Program-made: the position numbers and the translations under genes | Shown: one piece after another, positions 1 through 15,314 of the stretch | Layout: each line of letters starts with the position of its first letter | Numbering within the stretch: position 1 is the first letter of the stretch | Assembly (NCBI GenBank): GCA_905182985.1 | Contig: CAJJDN010000013.1 | Coordinates: 509,221 to 573,220 of the forward strand | Reading direction: 5' to 3' | From: Paramecium sonneborni | Taxonomy: Eukaryota > Ciliophora > Oligohymenophorea > Peniculida > Parameciidae | DNA length: 64,000 nucleotides | The notes under the pieces: generated by a model | Seen by the model: only the letters and a program-made list of their open reading frames with translations | What the model was told of the DNA's origin: nothing | Databases searched by the model: none

Positions 1-1124
1 TTCACTTATTCTATCAATAAATCTGCATTCTTCCATCTAATTAGCAAAGTTTTCTTTACTTAAATAAGATAAGCAAATCAGAATGTGCATAAGTACCGAT
101 ACTTATATTTAATCTTTAATAAACTTTAAAAATTACTCCATTACCTAATGTGTAAATTTCGGTTAATGTTCCAAATATTATAATGTATATGGAGTATGAA
201 TAATATTAGCTAATGTAGCTGAAGCAAAAACATGACATAATACATGAATTTAAGTGTTAACTGATTTTTGCATAAGATTAACAATCTATTGAATCATTTC
301 ATTATGTACATAAGTTGGGATGACAGTTTCTTTAATACTTGCTTTTAATAAAATTGCTAAACAAAATCTCTAAGTAACTGTACCATTTTCTTGTTTTTTT
401 AAGATTTTAATTATCTTTTCAATAATGATCATATTTCCATTATAAGTTAGATATTCTCTTCTCTCAAAGTGCTACAAATAACACTTATTAAACTAGTAAT
501 AGCATGCCTAAGGCTTTAATTATTGATATCTATATATGAAAAACTTCATCAGATTTATCAGTAGCTTAAATATTGAATACATCATTTCTAATTAATTTAT
601 AAACTAAATTTTTTCTTAATTCAGGTGCTATTTATTATTCATAACTCGAAGTGAGAGGAAAACTTCAATCTTCCATCTTAATAGTTTATATAAAGCTTAG
701 TTTTATGTTCATGCATGACTTATTCAGATATTAATTCGGTGCCTTCTGGTTTTCCTTCGTTAATAATTACTTTATGATAGATTTATGTTAATACAGAATT
801 TATTGATATTTTTTATTAAATATCTTTTATTCCTTTTCTAAATTGATTTCTCTTTTAGTTTTAATATTATCATTTTTTAACAATTGAAAGATACTAGGTG
901 CATTATTCCCTGTTTATTTAATTATTTATTATTCATTCAACATCTACAATAGTAATTTGATAATTAACATTATTGGTAATCTATTTACTCTTAATTTCTG
1001 CTTCAAAGCATTCTAATGTATTAGAATAGTGAGAGTATCTTAAATACTCTTTAATGTATTCATTAATTTCATTAGCATCTGGGAGTAATGATTGTTGTCC
1101 TTAATTTGAATTCGAAGCTCTCAT
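1..1124 (-). CDS. LisH / armadillo-repeat protein, ARMC9-like (3' end outside window)
   Basis: The ATG at 1124 opens a LisH-like segment (EYLRYSHYSNTLECFEAEI). A Q/K-rich linker follows, then a helical stretch containing FERREYLTYNG, QRFCLAILLKASIKE and HVLCHVFASATLANII, whose order and spacing resemble the armadillo half of ARMC9. In animals ARMC9 is a ciliary basal-body protein of the Joubert module, so a basal-body or ciliary role would be expected in a ciliate; that part is inference. Introns fit at about 472-493 (22 nt) and 939-963 (25 nt). Near 637 the frame breaks: FSSHFEL and YEQQIAPELRKN are in adjacent frames and one extra base would join them. The C-terminus lies beyond position 1. 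Any other LisH-ARM protein is possible. Confidence 0.55.
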
Positions 1125-1220
1125 AAACAAATATTCAAACTAAACTTTATGATAAAGATTTCTTTTAAATTAATTGTATATATAGGAATATATTGTATAT
1201 AAAAAAAAGATATTTATTTT

Positions 1221-5735
<4,515 letters not shown>

Positions 5736-6398
5736 TCAAGTATGTTTGTACAATTTCATATAAAATAATATAATAACACATAACATAATTACTTCTTATA
5801 CTCTTAATATTTAAGACCATATTTTTTTGATATATTTATTTTTTATGATTCTTTAAAAATCTAAAATAAGTTTTTAAACATAATTAGGTCAAAGATTATG
5901 CATTTAAACTACAAAAATAAATAAGTAAATGATAACTCTCTCAAAATTGCTTTTATAAAAAAAAAAATCAATTGACATGTTTAAAAATATGAGTGATACT
6001 AAATTAAATCTTCAATCATTTAAACAATTCTACTATAAAAAACTCATTTATTTAATATGAAATATTAATAATTCAATTAAACACTATTTTGTCTATTTTT
6101 AGAGAAAAAAGAAATATCTACTCCTACTTATGAAAAATACTTTTTAATCTTCTAAATAAATTAAAAATATGATATACCATATACTAAGTTATTTTTCTAA
6201 AAGTTATGAATAAAAATATAAGTTTTCTTTTTAGCATCTTACTTAAATTAAAATTTAAAATTCATAACATTTTCAACGTTCATCTCAGTTCTAAAGGTCT
6301 AATTTTTCAAAAGGAAAAAATTATTAAGTTATTAAATATTATGTTTAAGAGTTAAACCAAAAAAAAATGTATGTCTTTGTATTTATTTATATTTAATA
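5736..6398. other. intergenic, AT-rich
   Basis: Between the transhydrogenase stop and the Mei2-like start. I see no coding stretch with convincing codon use, no tRNA and no repeat. Confidence 0.6.
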
Positions 6399-7153
6399 AT
6401 GATTTATGATATTATAGACATTGCACTCAGTTCAACACCATAAAAAGGAAGAGCATCTTAAGCAAATACAACAGCTTCACCTGGAAGTTCAAGTGATTCC
6501 TCCTTTGAATCCAAATATATATCTACATTATAAATACCTAGACCATTGTTGAGTTAAGACGAAAAGTTTGAAGCTTCTTTATGTGCATTTGGTATCAGAT
6601 TCTTATCATGAGACTTTAAACTGTTTATGCCGGATGAAGGAAGTGTATTCAACCTAAAATTGCTTATTTAAGAACTCATTGAAATTAAGTATTTATTCAA
6701 TTGTGATGAAAAACTATTGTATTAAAAAATGAATACATTTTATTACAACCTTGATATTATTGAAGAGAATGTATATATTAATTCCTTAGTTCAGATCGTT
6801 TATGATGACAGAACTACCCTAATGTTAAAAAATATACCTAAATACATGAGACCAAGTGATTTAAGAAACCTTTTAAATAAGGACTTCAAGTCTTAATTTG
6901 ATTTTCTTTATCTCCCCTCTGATAATAATGTAATTATTAATTAATCAAAAAAGAATGAAGGAAATTTAGGTTATGCATTTGTGAATTTTATTTCCCCTGA
7001 AATCGTATTGAAATTTTTCAAGAAATACAATAATAATAAATGGAGTATAAATGATAAAGTAGACTAAGATATTAATTATAAAAGCAAATTTGTTAACTGA
7101 AGTATGCAAAATTACAGGGTCGAAGAGATTTGATGAACTAAATGGAAGAGTGA
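6399..7153 (+). CDS. Mei2-like RNA-binding protein (RRM_2 domain)
   Basis: A 235-residue protein whose C-terminal half matches the Mei2-type C-terminal RNA-recognition motif. The signature pieces are TTLMLKNIPKYMRPSDLRNL, FDFLYLP, GNLGYAFVNFISPEIVLKF and the terminal KYAKLQGRRDLM. Proteins of this family bind RNA and control meiosis or growth in fungi and plants; a regulatory RNA-binding role is inferred here. Two introns are required: 6592-6612 (21 nt, a multiple of three carrying an in-frame TGA) and 7059-7084 (26 nt). Without the second the conserved C-terminus is lost. The N-terminal 70 residues are S/T/Q-rich and unrecognised. The start at 6399 is the first in-frame ATG; an upstream exon cannot be excluded. 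Confidence 0.85.
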
Positions 7154-7462
7154 TTCCAAACGCATTGATATTTTAATCATTTTTGTTTTTGTTTTTCAAC
7201 TTTTGATATGAAAATTATTATCTTCCTTATTTTTTATAGAGATTAAATCATATTTTATAAAAAACATATATTTTAAAAATTTATCGCGTAAATCAAAAGG
7301 GTTATGGTATTTTTAATTGTGAGATTTATTATCCTTGTGTTTTAAGCAGTTTTATTTATGATTTAGGTTTTCAATATAACACCATTGAATAACAAATTAT
7401 TTATAAATATTTTAGACTTTTAATGAATTATTATTAGAAATATTATTTATTTATAAATAATT
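7154..7462. other. intergenic, AT-rich
   Basis: About 310 bp between two same-strand genes. Nothing supportable is seen. Confidence 0.5.
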
Positions 7463-7989
7463 ATGTTCAAAAAAGTACTTTAGAATTTTACAAAAAAGAA
7501 ATTAAAAATAGACAATTATGGATAAAATCTATAGGATCCATATTCATATCATAAATCTATATAAAAGTTAAAATCTATTGACCCAAAATATGAGTCAATA
7601 TTATAAGAGCCGCATTTCTAAAAAGTATATAGTTTACATTATCTCAGCTTGCAAATTATAGAAAGGAATACTTAATCAATTTGAAAAAATGGCCAGATGA
7701 TAATGAGGTTTTGATTGACATTGATAAATTCAATTTTTTTGAATATATTAAATTTCTTTTTAAAAGCAAATTTGATGATTTAGAGGAAAAAGATTAATTC
7801 CCTTACAGAGCACTTCAAATAATTATAATTTTTATAGTGATAGAAGGTTTAATCAATTTATAGTACTATACTTGCAAAGATGTATATAAGGAATATTAAA
7901 AGGAAGAGATAAAACCTCATTATAATTATAAAAATTTAGAAAATGAATTAAGATATTCAATATTATTATTTAACAGATCAGTCAATTGA
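7463..7989 (+). CDS. hypothetical protein, 167 aa
   Basis: Not recognised. One intron (7625-7647, 23 nt) joins two exons into an uninterrupted 167-residue frame starting MFKKVLQNFTKKKLKIDNYG. The first part is basic and Q-rich. A hydrophobic segment near residues 105-118 (ALQIIIIFIVIEGLINL) could be a single membrane span, and a charged tyrosine-rich tail follows. A basic N-terminus plus one span would suit a small mitochondrial membrane protein, but this is only a guess. The stop at 7987-7989 lies 32 nt from the stop of the convergent BAH-PHD gene. Consistent codon use across the intron supports it as real. Confidence 0.6.
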
Positions 7990-8021
7990 ATAATCATATT
8001 ATATAAAATCCCAACTAAATT

Positions 8022-8715
8022 TCAGTTTTAACATTATGAACATATATATTTATTCAATTTTTTAGCTTAATCTTAATGAAGTCCTATACATTTCAAATGA
8101 AACCATTACTGGCACATCTCGCATAATATATACCTATATAATATAATATGAATACTTCAAATCTGGATTTGCAGGTCTTTAACAGACACAAATCTTTTTC
8201 CATTAATCAAAAGAAGGAAATAACTTTCCATCAATATATGAGGCTCTCATAAAAAATATATTATCATTTAGTTCTTCGATATGATCGTACTCTTCATAAC
8301 TTAAAATGATTGCTAATCCTATTATTCTTTCAATTTCTATATAATCGAATTAATTAGTCTTAAAAACTTCATTTTCAGATATACAATCTAAGTAATCCTT
8401 TTATAAATCCATCAATTCAGTTTTCCTAGTAAACCACTATACTTTTATAAATGGTATGCAATTATTTTAATTATCCAATAGTTTCACAATCTTAATGAGT
8501 TTGGCCACATATACAGATCTATTATCACCTCTAATACATAAATTTTGACCAACATGATATATTTAGTTTTCATATTTCAGCTTTTAATAATTTATTCTAA
8601 AGTAAAGGATAATGCCCTAACCTTGACTTTTTGTTAGTATGTAAAATTCTTATAACCGATTTAAAATCTTTTTTCCTTATAAAATTTTATATTTGGCACT
8701 GGAGATTTTAATCAT
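8022..8715 (-). CDS. BAH-domain plus PHD-finger chromatin protein
   Basis: A 223-residue protein. Roughly residues 55-165 form a bromo-adjacent homology domain (YHVGQNLCIRG; IPFIKVQWFTRKTEL; IFFMRASYIDGKLFPSF). A complete C4HC3 PHD finger ends the protein: CVCQ, CEMCQQWFHLKC and CSQC. The PHD appears only after removing a 22-nt intron at 8134-8155. BAH-PHD proteins read histone tails, often methylated H3K4 or H3K27, in transcription and silencing complexes. An aromatic W follows the second cysteine pair as in methyl-lysine readers (CQQWFH). The start at 8715 is chosen because it is the nearest ATG in the BAH frame; about 35 upstream codons are also open. It converges with the gene ending at 7989. 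Confidence 0.85.
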
Positions 8716-9150
8716 CCTTAAGAGTTTAGGTAGAAGAAATCTTTTGTTCCTACGATACTGACATTTGATATCTAAATGAGATTTAAAATATAATTAATCA
8801 AATATTTAGTTACTACTAAATCTTTATATACTGAGATTAGCATAATATATATAATATTTTTATAATTAAGTGAATTTAAACCTAAAAATAATCAACAATG
8901 GTAAATTCAAAATCATTTAACTCATAAATCTCATAAGTGGTTATCATTCTTATAAAGAAAAGTATTTTCTAATTTATTTGTTTGATCTAAGCCTATTATG
9001 AGAAATAAAATATAAAGTTTATGACAATCTAACAAAAATCATCTTATTAATTTGAATCAAAATTAATCATTCTATTATTCATAAATCTAAAAATAAGCAA
9101 AATACTTATATTTAAATAAAATCACTTAATTTCCATTTTATAACCAAATT
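8716..9150. other. intergenic, AT-rich
   Basis: Upstream of the BAH-PHD gene. Only low-complexity open frames, expected with a single stop codon in AT-rich DNA. Confidence 0.5.
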
Positions 9151-10350
9151 TTAATAGATAAAAAAAATTACAGAATTTCTTAAAAGAAATAGAATATTAA
9201 AAAATTAAATTTCGAATAGAAAATTCTAAATGATTGTAATAATTTAATTAAATTATCGCGATATTAGAAAACTTCATTTTGAGATAATAACAAACATAAA
9301 TCATTATATTTGATTTATGAGAAAAGTATTTTTTTTTACTTTATTTGTTTGTACTCTAAATTTAAATGATAAATTTCTATTAATCAAAATAACATTCATA
9401 ATTATAATTTTTGAAATATTTCAAGTTTCCAATTATTTTTGATGAATCAATTGAAATAATATTAATTCAAATTAAGTAAATGGTAATATATTAGAGAACT
9501 AGAATTCTATAAAACAAATATTATCATAGAAGAATTTGATTTTTAAAATTATAACTTTTTTTTTTATTAGCATAAAATAGATGACAGAAAATATTATTTT
9601 ATTTCAAACAAAGGTAAGAATTTGAATTTGAATAATAATAATAATAATAATAAAATGAGTAAAACAATAAAGACTTTAGGAAGGAGTATTATAAAATTAT
9701 TATAAAATATATTAAATACTTTAACAATAAATGCAAAATTTTGAGACTGTAGAGATAATAAATCCAACAGTTGATTATTTAATAACAAAGTGTGGATAAA
9801 ATCTTTATGAACATTACTTAAGTGAGAAAGAACCTGGATATAATTGTGGAGTGATAGCTAATTGGCAGTGTGGAGTTGTATAATAGGAATTCTTAGTATG
9901 TAAAATAAATAAAAATAAAAGCCATTTGATCATGGTGAATCTAAATATGCAATTTTGAATAAATGGATCGATGAAGATGAACCTGTAGATAATTATATAA
10001 AATTTGTAGCATTTTAAAACGATTGACAATATGACTGCAAAGGGAGTGAAAATGATAAAAATATAATAGCCATCAACAGGATAAGAAACATTTGATGATG
10101 CTAGATCTTAAAGAAGTTAATCTTCTAGATTTTCTAGAGGTTCAATAATGAAGTTTTAAAATTCTGTAAGCAAAATGAAACTTATAAATAAATTGGGTGG
10201 TTCTTCTCAATAAATGACAACAACACTTTAATCAACCATCTAAGAAGAATATAAACCAAATTTAATAAAAATGCCAGAAACTAAAAAACCTCCTACTCCA
10301 GATGCAATAATAGAAAGACTTCGTGAATAGAGAGAATATTAAGAATTAGA
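9151..10350 (+). repeat. exact 1200-bp duplicate of 10352-11551, separated by one N
   Basis: I find no difference between 9151-10350 and 10352-11551 (offset 1201), and the two copies are separated by a single N at 10351. The unit contains the promoter and the first part of the gene whose full copy starts at 10932. The left copy breaks off inside a codon at the N. It is best read as overlapping contig ends that were not merged. Confidence 0.92.
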
Positions 10351-10931
10351 NTTAATAGATAAAAAAAATTACAGAATTTCTTAAAAGAAATAGAATATTA
10401 AAAAATTAAATTTCGAATAGAAAATTCTAAATGATTGTAATAATTTAATTAAATTATCGCGATATTAGAAAACTTCATTTTGAGATAATAACAAACATAA
10501 ATCATTATATTTGATTTATGAGAAAAGTATTTTTTTTTACTTTATTTGTTTGTACTCTAAATTTAAATGATAAATTTCTATTAATCAAAATAACATTCAT
10601 AATTATAATTTTTGAAATATTTCAAGTTTCCAATTATTTTTGATGAATCAATTGAAATAATATTAATTCAAATTAAGTAAATGGTAATATATTAGAGAAC
10701 TAGAATTCTATAAAACAAATATTATCATAGAAGAATTTGATTTTTAAAATTATAACTTTTTTTTTTATTAGCATAAAATAGATGACAGAAAATATTATTT
10801 TATTTCAAACAAAGGTAAGAATTTGAATTTGAATAATAATAATAATAATAATAAAATGAGTAAAACAATAAAGACTTTAGGAAGGAGTATTATAAAATTA
10901 TTATAAAATATATTAAATACTTTAACAATAA

Positions 10932-12607
10932 ATGCAAAATTTTGAGACTGTAGAGATAATAAATCCAACAGTTGATTATTTAATAACAAAGTGTGGATAA
11001 AATCTTTATGAACATTACTTAAGTGAGAAAGAACCTGGATATAATTGTGGAGTGATAGCTAATTGGCAGTGTGGAGTTGTATAATAGGAATTCTTAGTAT
11101 GTAAAATAAATAAAAATAAAAGCCATTTGATCATGGTGAATCTAAATATGCAATTTTGAATAAATGGATCGATGAAGATGAACCTGTAGATAATTATATA
11201 AAATTTGTAGCATTTTAAAACGATTGACAATATGACTGCAAAGGGAGTGAAAATGATAAAAATATAATAGCCATCAACAGGATAAGAAACATTTGATGAT
11301 GCTAGATCTTAAAGAAGTTAATCTTCTAGATTTTCTAGAGGTTCAATAATGAAGTTTTAAAATTCTGTAAGCAAAATGAAACTTATAAATAAATTGGGTG
11401 GTTCTTCTCAATAAATGACAACAACACTTTAATCAACCATCTAAGAAGAATATAAACCAAATTTAATAAAAATGCCAGAAACTAAAAAACCTCCTACTCC
11501 AGATGCAATAATAGAAAGACTTCGTGAATAGAGAGAATATTAAGAATTAGACAAATAGAAAGAGAACGAAAGAATGCGTAAAATAAAGGAAGATTAAATT
11601 GAATAAGAGGAGAAAAAGAAAGAACAGTTGAAATAATTAAAAAACAAATAATATACATTTGATTATGATGGTTAAGTTGTTTTTCTTACAACAAAGTATA
11701 TATATATAAAATAAATAGGCCAATAGATTTATAGATAAATGAAATACTATAGCCAGATACAAAAACTAATTAGCCATAGAAAGTAATGAAAGAGGTAAAT
11801 TCGTAACCTGAAATTAAACCAGTTAAAGAAGCATTTGCAAAAGGAGAAGAAGATAATAGAAAATTAGAAAAAGCAGCAGCTGTTGAATATCCAAAATAGC
11901 CACCTTTAATTGAAGCTATGAAGGTTTATTTTAATAATTATTTTAGTCTAAATTAGGTACAAATATTATTTTTGATAATGGATATATAAAAGAAGGAGGG
12001 GAATATAAAATTCCTGATAGAATGAGTAAGAAAGATTATTAAACTTTGGTTTTTGGATTATAATAAAAAAACAAAAAATAATTTGAAGATTAAGAAGATG
12101 GAGTTGTTGAAGATATGGATACATATGAATAAAAATTATATGATGCTATTAATCATGAAGGCGATAGAAATATTAAGATTTAAAATGAATAGCATTTTAA
12201 ATGGATGATGGAAGATGAAGAAATCAAAAAATCTTATCGATCCTCTTCAGCAGATTCAGCAAATGCAAAGAGCATTTATGAAAGCAAAAAACATTCTAAA
12301 AAACATAATAAATAAAAAGAAAAGGTTAGTCCCAAGAAATTAAAATCTTAATTTGATAGAATTAATGCTTATAAGAATTGTAACGTTTTCTAAACATTTA
12401 GATGATGATATGAAAAAGCCTTAAAATCTTAAAGCTAGTAAATTACATAAAGCTTTGAATGAATTTGATTCCAAATTACAAAGTCCAAAATGGGGTTATA
12501 CAGAAGATAAAGAAATACCTCAACCAAATTCAACAATCTATAAATTAAAACATAAATCTGAAAGCCAACCTAAATTACCTGCTCTTAAATAAAAAGGAAG
12601 AATTTGA
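10932..12607 (+). CDS. charged, Q-rich ciliate protein, 518 aa (function unknown)
   Basis: Five introns (11097-11122, 11186-11210, 11696-11718, 11924-11946, 12380-12401) give one frame of 518 residues. The N-terminus (MQNFETVEIINPTVDYLITK) is followed by an S/R-rich part, a strong coiled coil (about residues 150-195, EREQ-type heptads such as EQREYQELDKQKENERM), then a short motif YTFDYDGQVVFLTTKPIDLQ and the segment GTNIIFDNGYIKEGGEYKIP. The C-terminal half is K/S-rich and disordered. The mix of coiled coil and a small hydrophobic motif is reminiscent of axonemal proteins, but no family is recognised. A truncated duplicate starts at 9731. The next gene begins 35 nt after the stop. Confidence 0.7.
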
Positions 12608-12642
12608 GCTTTTTTATTATTAAATATATTAACAATTATAGG

Positions 12643-13980
12643 ATGGATAAGGTTTACAGTTTTAAAGCCAAAAATTAGGTTGGTCACATCAAGTAGGTCA
12701 TAAATCAAGAACAAAAGCTTCAATTTTACAGTGAAGAAGAAGGAGAAACTACAAAATCTAAAGATAATACTCCTAAAACTAATATAAAGCCTAAAGCAAA
12801 AGCACCTATTCAAAATGGATATCAAACTGATGATTCTGATCAAGGTACTCCAAAAAACTAAAAACCATAAACTAAATAATCTTAAGGTACTACTTAATTT
12901 TATTTAGCTCCTAAGATGTCAAGATTCAGCAATCTTGTCAATACTAAGAAAGTTGAAGGGGATGTAGAATAAGAACCAGATTTTAGTGACCAAGATAAAA
13001 AACAATAACCAGTATAAGTTTAATAACAAGAAGGAAATTACAATATCGAAGAACAAGCTTAAAGGATATAATAAAAATTGAGTTAATAGCCCCAACATAA
13101 TGTAAAGCTAAGCAAAACAAAGTATTCACATTTAAATCTATTTTAGATAAGCTGTCTCCATGTAAAATCTAAATGTTAATTCTGATAATGAACAAACCAA
13201 AAAGAATCAATCTAAAGATAAGTTGAGTAATCATCCTTTTCGACATCTTATTTTCGGTCCAAATGTCAACGAATAAACATTTAAAAAACATTTAATATTA
13301 ACTTAGAGAGGTCTTATTTATGCTCGAAAATGTCTTAAAGGACCATCTGATAAATTCATTTAATCTAAAAAAATTCAACTTTCAGAGGCTAATCCCAAAA
13401 AAGACAAAACTTTAGTACTTGATCTTGATGAAACCTTAATTCATTCTTGTGCTCCAAGAGAAAATCCTCAAGTGTATGTAACAGCCGTTGGAGATTATGG
13501 AGAAGAGGCTAAAGTAATTTAATAAATAATTATTAGATTGGGGTTAATATTCGCCCATATACAACGCTGTTCTTGTAGTAGTTATCTTAATATTACACTA
13601 TATACATATATACAGCTTCATCTTAAGCTTATGCATCAGCAATCATAAATTATTTAGATCCAACCAAATAATATATTTCTGGTATTATGACTAGAAATAA
13701 TTGTATGGAAACAAAAAATGGTTTCTTTATTAAAGACTTAAGACTAATAGGAAATAAAGAATTGAAAGATATTCTTATTGTAGACAATTTAGCTCATTCA
13801 TTTGGATTTTAAATTGAAAATGGTATTCCTATCTTGGAATGGCATTAAGATTAAAATGATTAAGAATTAAAATATTTATTAGATTACTTAATTGAAGCAG
13901 TTAAATATCACGATCTTAGAGAATATAATACAAACAAATTAAAACTGGATGATTTGATTGAATTTCATATCGAAGAGTGA
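12643..13980 (+). CDS. CTD small-phosphatase-like protein (FCP1/NIF domain)
   Basis: A 429-residue protein. Residues up to about 235 are Q/K-rich and low complexity. The C-terminal part is an NLI-interacting-factor (HAD-superfamily) phosphatase domain with the catalytic DxDxT motif in KTLVLDLDETLIHSCA. It is followed by NIRPYTTLFLQQLSQYY, IYTASSQAYASAIINYLDP and the metal-binding loop ILIVDNLAHSF. Such enzymes remove phosphate from serine, for example on the RNA polymerase II tail. Introns at 13122-13146 and 13514-13536 are needed: the first joins the disordered half to the catalytic half and the second restores the domain core. The usual DNSP motif reads DNLAHSF. It starts 35 nt after the upstream gene. 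Confidence 0.9.
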
Positions 13981-14162
13981 GTTATTTTATTGTTTATTTC
14001 ATCAAAAAGTTTTAAATAATTATTTACTTATAAACTGTATGTAATTATTTAAAAGTTGACATAAATTAGTTGATATGTACAAAAAATTAAAAATAAACAT
14101 AATGATAAGACTATATTATTGAAAAATAATATTTTACTTTCAATAAAATTTTGTAATTTTGT

Positions 14163-15280
14163 ATGAACGACTCTGATTCTCAAATTAATAATCCTTTAAG
14201 TAATAGCCATGTCTCGAATTCAGAATAAGAATAATTGATACGTTAAGAAGAATCAGATTGTGAATTCGAATGTTCATAAAACCCAATGCTAACAGAGGAA
14301 GATAACAATGAAAAGTCTATAGTAATAAATAAGCTTATCTAAAATTCATGTATAATTAATGCTATTTAAGAATCTTCTAATCAAAGAAATAAGAAAAGTT
14401 AGTTAGGATCCTTTTTAACTTCTTAATAATTAGAATCATAATAATACAAAATATCTGTTTAGTATGTAGATTCGAATATTGGTAATCCTTTGTGTTCAGG
14501 AGAAGAAGAAACATAAGAAAATTTGAGGAACATGAAGGAAAAACTTCAATAAATGGAAATAAAATTTGAAAATTAAGCAAATGAAATCAAAGAAATTCAA
14601 AGTAATAAATTATTAAAAATTCAGACAATTTTAATAAAACAAAAGAAGAATTAGAATAATTGAAATATGAAAATGAAGAGTATAAAAAAGAAAACATTTA
14701 AATAAGATAATAGATGCAGAAATAACAAAGTGAAATTTAAAAAATCTAAAATTTGTTATCATTAATGCTCTAGGAGAGATAATTAAATCGTTATGATCAT
14801 CATATTTCAAGTTAGAATAAAAGATCCAAAACAACAGTTGAATTAAGCAAAGATATGATTAATAGTTAAGAAGATCAACAAAAAAAAAACCAAAAGTAAA
14901 CTAATAGTAATGGATCTCCAATAAAATCAAGTGATACTTCATTATCCTAATAATAAACTGCTTTTCTTATAAATAGTTCGAAAAGTTATTATCATAAACC
15001 ATATACAACTCAAGTTTAATTATTTAATACAAATCAATTAGCTGCTCTTCTCAAATTACGTAACTATATATTTTTAATTGAAAGCTCTGAATCGGAAAGA
15101 GGAGGAAAGAAAAGATTTGTAATAGAAATTAATTGGAAAAGACTTTAATTATTTATTTCATAAGCCAATAAAGTCTAGTTGTAATATTTAATTAAGATTA
15201 TAGCTATAAATCTGAACCAAGCAAAAGGCTAAGGAATACCATCATCTTATTCATTCATAAACACATCCCTGATAAAATGA
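14163..15280 (+). CDS. coiled-coil protein, 364 aa (function unknown)
   Basis: Begins MNDSDSQINNPLSNSHVSN. With one 23-nt intron (14602-14624) the frame is open for 364 residues. The first third is S/Q/E-rich. Around residues 115-200 there is a long coiled coil (heptads in NLRNMKEKLQQMEIKFENQ and KEELEQLKYENEEYKKEN). A short ordered-looking C-terminus follows (NQLAALLKLRNYIFLIESSE; RFVIEINWKRLQLFISQANK). No catalytic motif is seen. Convergent with the helicase gene, whose stop is 34 nt away. Confidence 0.7.
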
Positions 15281-15314
15281 AGTTTATTTTAAAATACTAT
15301 TTATTATATATGTC

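Noticed and set aside
9631..9655. AAT microsatellite upstream of the 518-aa protein as a regulatory or CRISPR-like repeat
   Set aside because: It is a simple trinucleotide run in AT-rich DNA with no spacer structure.
9731..10350. A separate truncated gene identical to the start of the gene at 10,932
   Set aside because: It lies in the exact 1,200-bp duplicate ending at the single N, so it is treated as an assembly copy.
12643..13170. Independent gene for the disordered segment before the CTD phosphatase
   Set aside because: A canonical 25-nt intron at 13,122-13,146 joins it in frame to the phosphatase domain.
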